Below, piece after piece: positions 25,796-35,663 of a stretch of 64,000 nucleotides of DNA. How positions within the stretch are numbered: position 1 is the stretch's first letter; every line of letters begins with the position of its first letter. The stretch is taken from the NCBI RefSeq assembly GCF_000516555.1, contig NZ_AZSJ01000003.1, positions 2,041,302 to 2,105,301 on the forward strand, read 5' to 3'. The notes beneath the pieces are model-generated. The model was not told where the DNA came from. It was given only the letters and a program-made list of their open reading frames with translations, and did not search any database. The position numbers and the translations under genes are program-made. Source of the DNA: Afipia sp. P52-10 (GTDB lineage Bacteria; Pseudomonadota; Alphaproteobacteria; Rhizobiales; Xanthobacteraceae).

Positions 25796-26284
25796 TTATC
25801 CTGCGCTTAGGGGGCTTGTGATCAGCGTCGCGATCACCAAGGGCAGCGGGTCGAAGCCTGTTTCGACTGGGATTCGGGGTAGTTTTATACCAGAAATTGC
25901 CACAAAGCCCGCTTCCGGGACCGGCAAACGGGCCGCATCCGACGCCGCGAGGTCGACCACCAGTCCGATCGCCGCCTGTGGAATAAAGTCGCAGCGGCGG
26001 ATGCCGAGGCCGCGAACCTCGATCAGGCCGGCCAGGGCCGGGGCCGGGTGCGCGATCAAGTCGCCGTCGGCCGCGGTGAGATAAAGGCGGTCGTCGCCGA
26101 CGAGAAGGGTCGGCGGAATCTGGCCGGCCCGCCCGGCCAGGATCAGGCCGAAGGCCAGCCGCGACTTGCCGGCGCCGGAGGGGCCGCGAATCAGGATGCC
26201 GGTGGTGCCGGACCGGACCGCGGAGGCATGCACCGTCGCGCCGGTGGGCTGATCGGTGGCGGCCTGCGGCTCGGCCGCGGTCAT
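25796..26284 (-). CDS. hprK: HPr kinase/phosphorylase, short alphaproteobacterial form
   Basis: 162 residues, about half the length of Firmicutes HprK because the N-terminal domain is absent, as usual in alphaproteobacteria. The P-loop is RGPSGAGKSRLAF, and the kinase/phosphorylase signature IEVRGLGI is visible. It phosphorylates or dephosphorylates the regulatory serine of HPr. Its ATG overlaps the chvG stop (ATGA), which ties the HPr switch to the ChvG/ChvI two-component system. Confidence 0.95.
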   Translation of the reverse strand: MTAAEPQAATDQPTGATVHASAVRSGTTGILIRGPSGAGKSRLAFGLILAGRAGQIPPTLLVGDDRLYLTAADGDLIAHPAPALAGLIEVRGLGIRRCDFIPQAAIGLVVDLAASDAARLPVPEAGFVAISGIKLPRIPVETGFDPLPLVIATLITSPLSAG

Positions 26285-28149
26285 GTCGCGGGAAGCCGAA
26301 CCACGAAGCGGGCGCCGAGCACCGGCGTCTCGCCGCTCGGCTCGGTGTTGCCGATGCGGTTCTCGGCCCAGATCTTGCCGCCATGGGCCTCGACGATCTG
26401 CTTGGAGATCGACAGGCCGAGCCCGGAATTCTGGCCGAAGCCCTGGTGCGGCCGGTCGGTGTAGAAGCGCTCGAAGATGCGCTCGAGCGCGTCGGGGCGG
26501 ATGCCGGGACCTTCGTCATCGATGACGATCTCGATCTCGTTGCGCAGGCGGCGGCAGGTGACGCGAACGATGCCGCCTTCGGGCGAGAACGAGCAGGCGT
26601 TCGACAGCAGGTTCGAGATCACCTGGCCGAGACGCGAATCGTGGCCTGGCGTCGAGAACGTGTCGTTCGGATTGCCTTCGAAGCGCACCTGCACGGTGAC
26701 GTTGCTGGTGTTGTGCTTGGTCTCGTTCGAGACGGTGACGAGCGTCGTCAGCAGTCGGCGCATATCCACCGGCACCACGTCCTGGCGCTGCAGCTCGGCA
26801 TCGAGGCGACTCGCATCGGAGATGTCGGAGATCAGCCGGTCGAGCCGACGGACGTCGTGCTCGATCACCGCCAACAGCCGCGAGCGGCTGTTTTCGTTGC
26901 GCGCGAGTGGCAGCGTCTCCACCGCCGAGCGCAGCGAGGTGAGCGGGTTCTTCAATTCGTGCGCGACGTCGGCGGCGAACCGCTCGATCGCCTCGATGCG
27001 GTTGTAGAGAGAGGTGGTCATCTCGCGCAGCGCGCCGGACAGGTGGCCGATCTCGTCGCGGCGGCGGGTGAAGTCCGGGATCTCGATACGCGTCTTGACG
27101 CGGCGGCGGACGTGATCGGCGGCATCCGCAAGACGCCGCACCGGGCCGGCGATGGTGCTGGCGAGCAGGAGCGACAGCACGATCATCACCGCGGCGGCGA
27201 TACCGAACACGCGCAGGATGGCGATGCGCTCGGCGGTGACCATCTGGTCGATGTCGTCGCCCTGGGTCGAGAGCATCAGCGCCCCGTTGATGGCGCGGAA
27301 ACGCTGCACCGGCACCGCGACCGAGACGATCACTTCACCGCGGTCGTTGATGCGCACCGCCGAGGCCTTGGTGCCGTTGAGCGATTGCGCGACCTCGGCA
27401 TAGCCCTTGCCGTTCTCGGGCCCGAGTTCGCGATAGGGCGGCAGATCGCCGCGATTGAGCCAGGTGCGGATGGCGATCATCGTGCGCTCGGCGAGGCCCG
27501 GCTTGCCGCGTTCCGGCGGCGGCAGGTCGAAGCGCAGCACGTCGCCGCGGGCGAACTGATCGCGGCTGTCCAACAGCAGCACGCCGTCGCGGTCATAGAT
27601 GCGCGCGCGCGTCTTGGTCGGCGAGATCAGGCCGCGCAGCACCGGAGCGATGCGCACCGGGTCGATCGGAAAGTCGAGGCCCGACAGGGTGTCTTCCGAG
27701 GGCCCGTAGGTTTCGCCGGGCTTGAGGTCGAGCAGACGGTCGGGATCGATGGTGATGCCGTTCGAGTCGGTGGTGCCGGTGGCGGCGATCGCGCGGGCGA
27801 TGATCTCTCCCTGCACCAACAGGCTCTGCGCCTGCGCATCGATCAGGCCGGCGCGGAATTGGGAGAGGTAGAGCACGCCGGCGAGCAGCGCGATCAGGCC
27901 GGTCAGATTGAGAAAGAGGATGCGCCGCGTCAGGCTCGAAAAGGTGAGGCTGAGCAGATACTGGCCGGTCCATTGCAGCCAGTCCGGCACATGCACCCCG
28001 TCCGGCACGCGCAGCCAGCCAGGCCGCCGCAACGTGCGAAACCGCGCGCGCGCAGGCTTGGCTGCGCCGCCCGGCTTGCTGGCCGGCGTGGCTGGAGGTG
28101 AAGGCCGCTCGCGCGCGGCGCTTCGATCAAGGACTGGTCGGTCAAGCAA
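26281..28149 (-). CDS. chvG: sensor histidine kinase ChvG
   Basis: 622 residues. A Pro/Arg-rich cytosolic N-terminus (about 75 residues) precedes TM1 (about 76-96), a periplasmic sensor region of about 200 residues, TM2 (VFGIAAAVMIVLSLLLAST), HAMP, the H-box VAHELKNPLTSLRS, and the ATPase boxes (QVISNLLSNACSF, DEGPGI, GLGLSISKQI). It senses envelope stress and acidity and phosphorylates ChvI. The first possible start is TTG 28149; an internal start is possible because no ribosome site is clear. Its stop overlaps hprK. Confidence 0.96.
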   Translation of the reverse strand: MLDRPVLDRSAARERPSPPATPASKPGGAAKPARARFRTLRRPGWLRVPDGVHVPDWLQWTGQYLLSLTFSSLTRRILFLNLTGLIALLAGVLYLSQFRAGLIDAQAQSLLVQGEIIARAIAATGTTDSNGITIDPDRLLDLKPGETYGPSEDTLSGLDFPIDPVRIAPVLRGLISPTKTRARIYDRDGVLLLDSRDQFARGDVLRFDLPPPERGKPGLAERTMIAIRTWLNRGDLPPYRELGPENGKGYAEVAQSLNGTKASAVRINDRGEVIVSVAVPVQRFRAINGALMLSTQGDDIDQMVTAERIAILRVFGIAAAVMIVLSLLLASTIAGPVRRLADAADHVRRRVKTRIEIPDFTRRRDEIGHLSGALREMTTSLYNRIEAIERFAADVAHELKNPLTSLRSAVETLPLARNENSRSRLLAVIEHDVRRLDRLISDISDASRLDAELQRQDVVPVDMRRLLTTLVTVSNETKHNTSNVTVQVRFEGNPNDTFSTPGHDSRLGQVISNLLSNACSFSPEGGIVRVTCRRLRNEIEIVIDDEGPGIRPDALERIFERFYTDRPHQGFGQNSGLGLSISKQIVEAHGGKIWAENRIGNTEPSGETPVLGARFVVRLPAT

Positions 28150-28251
28150 CGGTCAGCTCAGCCCGCTTGTTGCGTGATGATGCGCAATGACGTGCCCGAG
28201 TTTAGCCCGGCTCCCCGCGGCGGATCAAACGCGCCGCGCGCGGTGGAACAC

Positions 28252-28953
28252 TCAGGTTTCCTTGAAGCGATAGCCGACGCCGTAAAGCGTCTCGATCATG
28301 TCGAAGTCGTCGTCGGCGGCCTTGAACTTCTTGCGCAGCCGTTTGATGTGGCTGTCGATGGTGCGGTCGTCCACATAGACTTGGTCGTCGTAGGCAGCGT
28401 CCATCAGCGCGTTGCGGCTCTTCACCACGCCGGGCCGGGTCGCGAGCGCCTGCAGGATCAGGAATTCGGTCACTGTCAGCGTCACCGGCTCGTTCTTCCA
28501 GGTGCAGGTGTGCCGCTCGGGGTCCATGCGGAGCAGGCCGCGTTCGAGCGCCTTCGGATCGGCTTCCTTCGGCGCCGCGTTCGGATCCTTCGGCGTCACC
28601 CGCCGCAGCACGGCCTTGACGCGCTCCACCAGCAGCCGCTGCGAGAACGGTTTGCGGATGAAGTCGTCGGCGCCCATCTTCAGGCCGAACAGTTCGTCGA
28701 TCTCTTCGTCCTTGGAGGTGAGGAAGATCACCGGCAGGTCGGACTTCTGGCGCAGGCGGCGCAGCGTCTCCATGCCGTCCATGCGCGGCATCTTGATATC
28801 GAGAATCGCCAGGTCCGGCGGGGTGCCACGGAAGCCATCCAGCGCGGAGGCGCCATCGGTATAGGTCATGATCCGATAACCTTCGGCTTCCAGCGCGATC
28901 GAAACGGACGTGAGAATATTACGGTCGTCGTCGACGAGGGCGATTGTGGGCAT
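28252..28953 (-). CDS. chvI: response regulator ChvI (OmpR family)
   Basis: 233 residues. The receiver domain (residues 1-120) shows the acidic pocket LVDDD, phospho-acceptor [14 protein letters not shown], and the switch Lys in IRKPF. The C-terminal winged helix (about 140-230) has [13 protein letters not shown] and [14 protein letters not shown]. It controls exopolysaccharide, motility and metabolic genes in Rhizobiales. It is 102 bases before chvG, same strand. ATG 28953 matches the family start [12 protein letters not shown]. Confidence 0.97.
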   Translation of the reverse strand: MPTIALVDDDRNILTSVSIALEAEGYRIMTYTDGASALDGFRGTPPDLAILDIKMPRMDGMETLRRLRQKSDLPVIFLTSKDEEIDELFGLKMGADDFIRKPFSQRLLVERVKAVLRRVTPKDPNAAPKEADPKALERGLLRMDPERHTCTWKNEPVTLTVTEFLILQALATRPGVVKSRNALMDAAYDDQVYVDDRTIDSHIKRLRKKFKAADDDFDMIETLYGVGYRFKET

Positions 28954-29261
28954 TAGCCTGCTTTCTGGGTCGGGTTTCTGGGTCAAGGCGCCGCGACCGG
29001 CGGAGCTTACGAACTGTGTCGGCCCCCTCGGGGCCTGGAACGGGGCTCAGCCAGCAATGCAAGCTGGGCTGAAATGTGACGCATTCGACCGAAAACGCAT
29101 GCGATTTCCATAGGTTCCAAACTGGAAGCACACGCTGCGATGGACAAACGGGGACGAATTCCGTGCTTAATGGTCCCGAATAATCCCGCCATCGCCTTCG
29201 GCCGGGCCGGGCGCTGTTTAACCCGTCCGGTGCCGATCTTCCAGCCCTAAGGACTCAACCG
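28954..29261. other. intergenic region between chvI and hugZ
   Basis: 308 bases between divergent genes. It must hold the chvI promoter and the hugZ promoter, but I see no palindrome, consensus sigma box or RNA that I can support. Confidence 0.6.
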
Positions 29262-29999
29262 ATGCAGCCTAGCGCGAAATTCGATTCCGTTCAAACAGTC
29301 AAGTCTTTGATTCGCAGCGGGAAACAAGGGGCGCTGGCGACCCTGATGCCCGGCAGCGGGGATCCGTATTGCTCGCTGGTGAACGTGGCGACGGCCTCGG
29401 ACGGTATGCCCTTGCTGCTGATCTCGAAGCTCGCCATCCACACCAAGAACGTCCTGGCCGATCCGCGCGTCTCGCTGATGATCGACGAGCGGCGTGCGGG
29501 CGATCCGCTGGAGGGCGCGCGGGTGATGATCGCGGGCCGGGCCGAATCCGTGACGGCGCCAGCGCTCGAACCCGTACGGCGGCGCTACCTGCTGCGCCAT
29601 CCGAGCGCTGCCGCGTTCGTTGATTTCCCCGACTTCTCGTTCTTCCGAATCGTCCCTGCGAGCGTTCACCTGGTCGCGGGCTTCGGCCGGATCGAGACGC
29701 TGGAGGGCGCGCGGGTGTTGACTGATCTGACCGGTGCGGAGGAGGTGCTGGCTGGCGAGGCGAGCGCGGTGGAGCACATGAATGAAGACCACATGGATGC
29801 CAATGCGCTCTACGCGACCAGGCTGCTCGGTGCTGCCGATGGTCCCTGGCGCATCACGGGTCTCGATCCCGATGGCGCGGACCTTGCGCTCGGTGATGCG
29901 ACGCTGCGCCTGCCATTTCCTGAACGGGTGACAAGCGCGCTGGCGCTGCGCAAGATGTTGGTGGCGCTGGTCGGCGAGGCGAGGGCCAAGACGAGTTAA
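29262..29999 (+). CDS. HugZ-like heme-utilization / pyridoxamine phosphate oxidase-fold protein with DUF2470 domain
   Basis: 245 residues. The N-terminal split-barrel (GKQGALATLMPGSGDPYCSLVNVA, then DERRAGDPLEGARVMIAGRAE) is a flavin/heme-binding PNPOx-like fold. The C-terminal segment beginning VEHMNEDHMDANALYATRLLG carries the HMNxDH motif of DUF2470. Such proteins bind or degrade heme (HugZ type). It is located between the chvI gene and pckA, two genes often close in relatives. Confidence 0.88.
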   Translation: MQPSAKFDSVQTVKSLIRSGKQGALATLMPGSGDPYCSLVNVATASDGMPLLLISKLAIHTKNVLADPRVSLMIDERRAGDPLEGARVMIAGRAESVTAPALEPVRRRYLLRHPSAAAFVDFPDFSFFRIVPASVHLVAGFGRIETLEGARVLTDLTGAEEVLAGEASAVEHMNEDHMDANALYATRLLGAADGPWRITGLDPDGADLALGDATLRLPFPERVTSALALRKMLVALVGEARAKTS

Positions 30000-30314
30000 C
30001 CATCGCCTCTTGAGCACGACTCATTATTGTGCGCTGCAATCGCATTGCTCAACGCCGAGCCATGCATCAGAGTCGCGGCAGAAAGCCGCGATCGTGCGTT
30101 TTTGTGTGCGCAACCAAGAGGTTGTTGGGAACTAACCGGGAGGGTTCACGACGCATGTCACCCAATTGTCTAAATTGATCCGGATCAGCTTGGCAATTGG
30201 AGCGTTCGCCACTATTAGATCGCCGGACTGAGGCCGGACCGTTATAGTCCGCAGGCACCCGCGATTGTCTTGGTGGTGATGCAAGCAAGCCGTGGGCTCG
30301 AGGAGGAAGACTTC
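30000..30314. other. intergenic region with pckA regulatory sequences
   Basis: 315 bases. It contains a nested palindrome at 30162-30200 and a strong ribosome site AGGAGGA at 30301-30307 before pckA. No other gene is supported. Confidence 0.6.
30162..30200. promoter_or_regulatory. nested palindrome upstream of pckA, candidate operator
   Basis: The 12-base perfect palindrome TGATCCGGATCA (30176-30187) is nearly centred inside an outer inverted repeat CCAATTG (30162-30168) / CAATTGG (30194-30200). The element lies about 115-153 bases before the pckA start, suitable for a repressor or activator of gluconeogenesis. LacI-family operators often have a CG at the centre, as here. Confidence 0.45.
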
Positions 30315-31928
<1,614 letters not shown>

Positions 31929-31957
31929 GCATCGTTTTCGAAGCGTTCGTCAGTGCG

Positions 31958-31990
31958 AGAGGGCGGCTGCGAGGCCGCCCTTTTGTTTTG
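31958..31990 (+). terminator. rho-independent terminator after pckA
   Basis: Stem GGGCGGC (31961-31967) pairs with GCCGCCC (31974-31980), extended by further pairs on either side, with loop TGCGAG and the T-tract TTTTGTTTT. It lies 30 bases after the pckA stop. Confidence 0.92.
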
Positions 31991-32090
31991 CGCGGTCGGA
32001 CTGCTGACGGAGGACAGACTCCTTCGGAAACCACTACACACTTGTCCGGATCGTGCCTTAGTCTGGGCGCCAACAACAAGAGGAGCGACC

Positions 32091-33053
32091 ATGAAGGCGG
32101 CGGTCTATTATCAGAACGGCGGACCCGAAGTTCTCAAGTACGAAGAGGTGCCGGACCCGATGTGCCGTCCAAAAGGCGTCGTCATCCGCATCGAGGCGGT
32201 CAGCATCGAGGGGGGCGATACGCTGAACCGCTTCGGCGGGCCGCTTGCGACCACGCCGCACATCGTCGGCTACCAGGCGGCGGGCGAGATCATCGAGGTT
32301 GGCTCGGAGGTGAGCCATCTCAAGATCGGTCAGAAGGTCGTTGCTTCCGATGCCTATGGATCGCATGCGGAAAAATGGGGCGTGCCCGCGCGTGCGTGCT
32401 GGGTCATTCCCGACGGCCTCGATGTGAGGCACGCCGCCGTTGTTCCGGTGCCGTTCGGCACTGCCGACGAATGCCTGTTCGAGTTCGGCCGGTTGAAGGC
32501 GGGCGAGACCGTACTAATCCAGGCCGGTGCCAGCGGCGTTGGTGTGGCCGCGATCCAGCTGGCCAAGCGCGCCGGCGCCCGCGTGCTGGCAACCGCGTCA
32601 AGTGAGGAGCGGCTGCAGGCGCTGAAGCCGCTCGGCCTCGATGATGGCATCAACTATCGGACGGAAGATGTCGTCGAGGCGGTGATGCGGCTGACCGACA
32701 AGAAGGGCGTCAACCTGGTGGTCGACTCCGTGGGCGGGTCGACACTGCAGGGGAGCATTCGTTCGCTCGGCCATCGCGGCCGCGTGTCGATGGTCGGCCG
32801 TGCCGGTCGCGAGCCCATGACCGTCAACGTGCAAAGCCTGATGGCCGGCAACCGCTCGCTGACCGGCGTGTTTCTCGGTGCCGAGATCGCCACCGAACGC
32901 GGCTACAACAACATCCAGCGGCTGTTGAACGAGGTGGCCAAGGGTGAACTGAAGGTCGTCATCGACAAGACCTTCCCGCTCCAGGATGCGGCCGCCGCGC
33001 ATGCCTATATCGAGAGTCGCAAGGCAGTCGGGCGTGTGCTGCTGATTCCGTAA
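32091..33053 (+). CDS. zinc-independent alcohol dehydrogenase / NADPH:quinone oxidoreductase (MDR family)
   Basis: 320 residues. The catalytic GroES-like half (MKAAVYYQNGGPEVLKYEEV) is followed by the NADPH Rossmann motif LIQAGASGVGVAAIQLAKRAGARVLATASSEERL. The structural zinc ligands of true alcohol dehydrogenases are missing, as in quinone oxidoreductases (QOR/crotonyl-CoA-reductase-like). Start ATG 32091 has AAGAGGAG upstream. The substrate is unknown. Confidence 0.88.
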   Translation: MKAAVYYQNGGPEVLKYEEVPDPMCRPKGVVIRIEAVSIEGGDTLNRFGGPLATTPHIVGYQAAGEIIEVGSEVSHLKIGQKVVASDAYGSHAEKWGVPARACWVIPDGLDVRHAAVVPVPFGTADECLFEFGRLKAGETVLIQAGASGVGVAAIQLAKRAGARVLATASSEERLQALKPLGLDDGINYRTEDVVEAVMRLTDKKGVNLVVDSVGGSTLQGSIRSLGHRGRVSMVGRAGREPMTVNVQSLMAGNRSLTGVFLGAEIATERGYNNIQRLLNEVAKGELKVVIDKTFPLQDAAAAHAYIESRKAVGRVLLIP

Positions 33054-33092
33054 ACCCGACAGATTGGCTCTTCATGGTGAGGAGCGGTGCGC

Positions 33093-33142
33093 GCATGATC
33101 TCGAAAAGTGCGGAGCAGTTTTCGGATCGGATCATGCTCAAG
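33093..33142. repeat. intergenic palindromic repeat, single element A-like
   Basis: Starts GCATGATCTCGAAAAGTG and ends with GATCATGCTCAAGC, an imperfect inverted repeat related to the element-A half of the 105-bp composite at 40039 and 46858. It lies between the MDR gene and the TetR gene. Confidence 0.75.
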
Positions 33143-33211
33143 CAAACACCGCATCTCGAGCCATGAGGCCAAAACCATAGGACCAGGCGGCCAACCGGCG
33201 CTGCTGCATCG

Positions 33212-33258
33212 CCTCATCCTTCGAGACGCCGCGCGTTGCGCGGCTCCTCAGGATGAGG
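33212..33258. repeat. intergenic palindromic repeat CCTCATCCT...AGGATGAGG
   Basis: Termini CCTCATCCT (33212-33220) and AGGATGAGG (33250-33258) are exact inverted repeats around a GC-rich centre (GCGCGTTGCGCG). Similar dispersed elements are common between genes in Nitrobacteraceae genomes. It is just after the TetR gene's 3' end. Confidence 0.8.
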
Positions 33259-33263
33259 GGCGG

Positions 33264-33833
33264 CTACTCACCCTCGCCGAGGACCAGCGCCGCCTGCCGG
33301 GCGCAGCGTAGGATTTCATCGGACAGAGCAGTGTCGTCGGCGACGCGTGACAGGTTGATGGCTCCGACCATCATGCAGGCGATAGCGACGGCGCGCTCAC
33401 GCGAGCCCGGATCGCCGGAGAGTGCGTTTTCGATCGACTGGATCAGGCGGCGAATATGCAATGTCATCGCCGCGCGGGCCGCGCCGCCCGCGCGGGCGGT
33501 CTCGCCGCTCAGCGTGGAGATCGCGCAGCCCTGGGCCGGCGAGTCGCGATGGGCGCGGCTCAGATAGCTGCGGGTCTTGGCGCGCAGCGAACGATCTTCG
33601 CCAATCGCCATGTGCCCGGTCTTGGCGCCGTCGCGCAGGGCTTCCTTCAGCGCCTCCGCCACCAGTTCGTCGCGGGTGGCGAAATGGCCGTAGAAGCCGC
33701 CGTGGGTCAGGTTCACCGCCTGCATCAGCTTGGCGATGCTGAGGCTCTCCAGGCCTTCTTCCCGAATCTGCTTCGCCGCAGTGGTCAGAATTCGCTGCCG
33801 GCTGCGCGCCTTGTCCGCCTGTGAGTGACCCAT
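33264..33833 (-). CDS. TetR-family transcriptional regulator
   Basis: 189 residues. The N-terminal HTH (about residues 8-55) reads SRQRILTTAAKQIREEGLESLSIAKLMQAVNLTHGGFYGHFATRDEL, the classic TetR helix-turn-helix with the FYGHF turn. The C-terminal ligand domain is of the AcrR/YcdC-like type with QGCAISTLSGE. It is divergent from a crotonase gene with two palindromes between, so it probably regulates itself and that acyl-CoA gene. ATG 33833 has GGAG seven bases upstream (alternative GTG at 33851). Confidence 0.92.
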   Translation of the reverse strand: MGHSQADKARSRQRILTTAAKQIREEGLESLSIAKLMQAVNLTHGGFYGHFATRDELVAEALKEALRDGAKTGHMAIGEDRSLRAKTRSYLSRAHRDSPAQGCAISTLSGETARAGGAARAAMTLHIRRLIQSIENALSGDPGSRERAVAIACMMVGAINLSRVADDTALSDEILRCARQAALVLGEGE

Positions 33834-33872
33834 CGCAATGCTCCGCCGCACATTTCCTGCTTGACGATCAGA

Positions 33873-33905
33873 ATGATGATCATCATGCTGATCTGGATGA
33901 TCATC
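33873..33905. promoter_or_regulatory. pair of palindromic TetR-type operators, 21 bp apart
   Basis: ATGATGATCATCAT (33873-33886) and GATGATCATC (33896-33905) are perfect palindromes, each centred on TGATCA. Their centres are 33879.5 and 33900.5, exactly 21 bases or two helical turns apart. They lie in the short gap between the TetR gene and the crotonase gene. Confidence 0.65.
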
Positions 33906-33977
33906 ATCATTTAGCGGAACCTAGCACGAACCGCGCGGCCGGACCATCGCCGGCGGTCGAACCCCGGGGAGGAGACG

Positions 33978-34769
33978 ATGGCCGAGACCCAAGCTGCCGA
34001 AGGACGCATCCGCCACGAGGTGCATGGCCGCGTGCTGAAGATCGTCATCGACAACGCAACCAAGCGGAACGCGTTCAGCCCGGAGATGATGGAGCAATTG
34101 TCCGAGGCGTTGACGCTGCTGGACCGCAGCGACGACCTCTGGGTGGGGGTGCTGTGCGCCGAGGGCGATCACTTCACGGCGGGGCTCGACATGCCGAAGT
34201 TCTTCGGCCCGACCGCCAAGCCGCGCAAGCGCGTCGAGGGCAATGTCGATCCGTTCGGACTCACCAAGCGCTGCCGCAAGCCGGTGGTGACCGCCGTGCA
34301 GGGCATCGTCTTCACGGTCGGCATCGAGATCATGCTGGCGGGCGATATCGTCATCGCCGCCGACGATTGCCGCTTCTGTCAGATGGAATCCAAGCGCGGC
34401 ATCGCTCCGCTCGGTGGCGCGCATTTCCGCTTCCTCACCCGCGCAGGCTGGGGCGACGCGATGTATCACCTGTTCCTGTGCGACGAGTTCAGCGCCGAGC
34501 GCGCCCACAAGATCGGCCTGGTACAGGAGGTGGTGCCGAAGGGGCAGCAGGTCGTGCGTGCGATGGAGATCGCGGCGCTGATCGCCCAGAACGCGCCGCT
34601 CGGCATCCAGGTCACCAAGGAGGCGGCGTTGATCTATATCGAAGCGGCCGAGAAGGCGGCGATCGACTACATCCCGACGATCCGCGAGCGGGTGCTGCAG
34701 TCGGAGGACGCCAAGGAGGGCATCCGCTCGTTCGTCGAGCGTCGCGCCGCGGTGTTCACGGGGCGCTGA
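33978..34769 (+). CDS. enoyl-CoA hydratase/isomerase (crotonase) family protein
   Basis: 263 residues. The CoA/oxyanion elements are GDHFTAGLDMPKFFG and GIVFTVGIEIMLAGDIV. The two glutamates of classical hydratases appear to be retained, one in GIEIML and one in FCQMESKRGIAPLGG. It acts on a 2-enoyl-CoA in fatty acid or aromatic degradation. RBS GGGGAGGAG lies just before ATG 33978. It is divergent from a TetR regulator with shared operators. Confidence 0.93.
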   Translation: MAETQAAEGRIRHEVHGRVLKIVIDNATKRNAFSPEMMEQLSEALTLLDRSDDLWVGVLCAEGDHFTAGLDMPKFFGPTAKPRKRVEGNVDPFGLTKRCRKPVVTAVQGIVFTVGIEIMLAGDIVIAADDCRFCQMESKRGIAPLGGAHFRFLTRAGWGDAMYHLFLCDEFSAERAHKIGLVQEVVPKGQQVVRAMEIAALIAQNAPLGIQVTKEAALIYIEAAEKAAIDYIPTIRERVLQSEDAKEGIRSFVERRAAVFTGR

Positions 34770-34787
34770 AATGCCCCGCTGCGCCGG

Positions 34788-35534
34788 CTATTGCCGCGAC
34801 GGGCGCGGTGGCGGGGCCTGACCGGTCGTCTGCGGAGCGTCGATCGAGCCGGTGTGGTCATCGGCCTTGTCGGCCGGAATCGGCGCGATCTTCATCTCGC
34901 CGAGCCGCGCGCGGGTCGCCGCCGACAGTCCCGGATAGCTCTCGACCGGTGTGAACTCGCCCTGGCCGTCGGCGCGGGCGCCGTTGTAGGCGACGAGGCC
35001 GGTGCTGGTGGCGACCACGTCGCCCGGCTTCAGCGTGGTGTCGAGCGAGATATCGACCGGCGCGAGACCGACCGGATCGCGTCCGTTGCAGGAGCAGTCG
35101 GAGGCGATTGTCTTGCGATAGGCGAAGGCGTTGTCGATGTCGGCATAGCGCTCGCCGTCCATCGAGATCGCGCGTTCGATCTGGCTGCCGAAGAATACCT
35201 TGGTCGCCGTGGCGGGACAGAATGCCTGGCACACCGCCGTCGGCGACATGTCGTTGCGCCCGAACACCGCGAAATGCCGGCCGTCGCACATGCGCACGCA
35301 ATGGGCGGTGGAGCGGGCATAGCCGCCGCCATTGGCCTGTGGCGCGGGCGCGCCGCCTCGATCGGGCTCGGCGGCCGGCGGTCGTGCGGGTCTCGGTTCC
35401 TCCTGCGTTCCGAACAGGAAGTCGAAGAAGCCGGCGGCGGCGGGCCGTGGAACCGTAAGGCTGAGGACGACGGCCGTGGCCAGCATCAGCGCGATGCGGC
35501 CGCGAGGGCGCTTGATATGCAGGTGGAAACGCAA
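34788..35534 (-). CDS. DUF2865 secreted protein
   Basis: 248 residues with an N-terminal signal/anchor (about residues 13-35) followed by GFFDFLFG and a Pro/Arg-rich linker. The domain has conserved cysteines: AHCVRMCDGRHFAVFGR, VCQAFCPATATKVFFGS and SDCSCNG. This pattern belongs to the DUF2865 family of Bradyrhizobium-type bacteria; function is unknown. The tail is Pro-rich (GSIDAPQTTGQAPPPRP). It is convergent with the crotonase gene. Confidence 0.88.
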   Translation of the reverse strand: MRFHLHIKRPRGRIALMLATAVVLSLTVPRPAAAGFFDFLFGTQEEPRPARPPAAEPDRGGAPAPQANGGGYARSTAHCVRMCDGRHFAVFGRNDMSPTAVCQAFCPATATKVFFGSQIERAISMDGERYADIDNAFAYRKTIASDCSCNGRDPVGLAPVDISLDTTLKPGDVVATSTGLVAYNGARADGQGEFTPVESYPGLSAATRARLGEMKIAPIPADKADDHTGSIDAPQTTGQAPPPRPSRQ

Positions 35535-35633
35535 CGCGGACTCCCCATTCAGGCAGCATCGCTTGCCGGGTACTGGCCCGGATCAAGGTCGTTTAACCCT
35601 AGAAGGAGGATGGTAAATGAGCGGTTTCCGGCA

Positions 35634-35662
35634 AAACCGCGGCCGCGCCGCGGTTTGTTTTT
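35634..35662. terminator. bidirectional stem-loop terminator between nhaD-type and DUF2865 genes
   Basis: AAACCGCGGC (35634-35643) and GCCGCGGTTT (35647-35656) form a 10-bp perfect stem with a 3-base loop, with GTTTTT on the plus side and TTTTG on the minus side. It lies just after the NhaD-type gene ends at 35664 (minus strand). Confidence 0.85.
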
Positions 35663-35663
35663 G

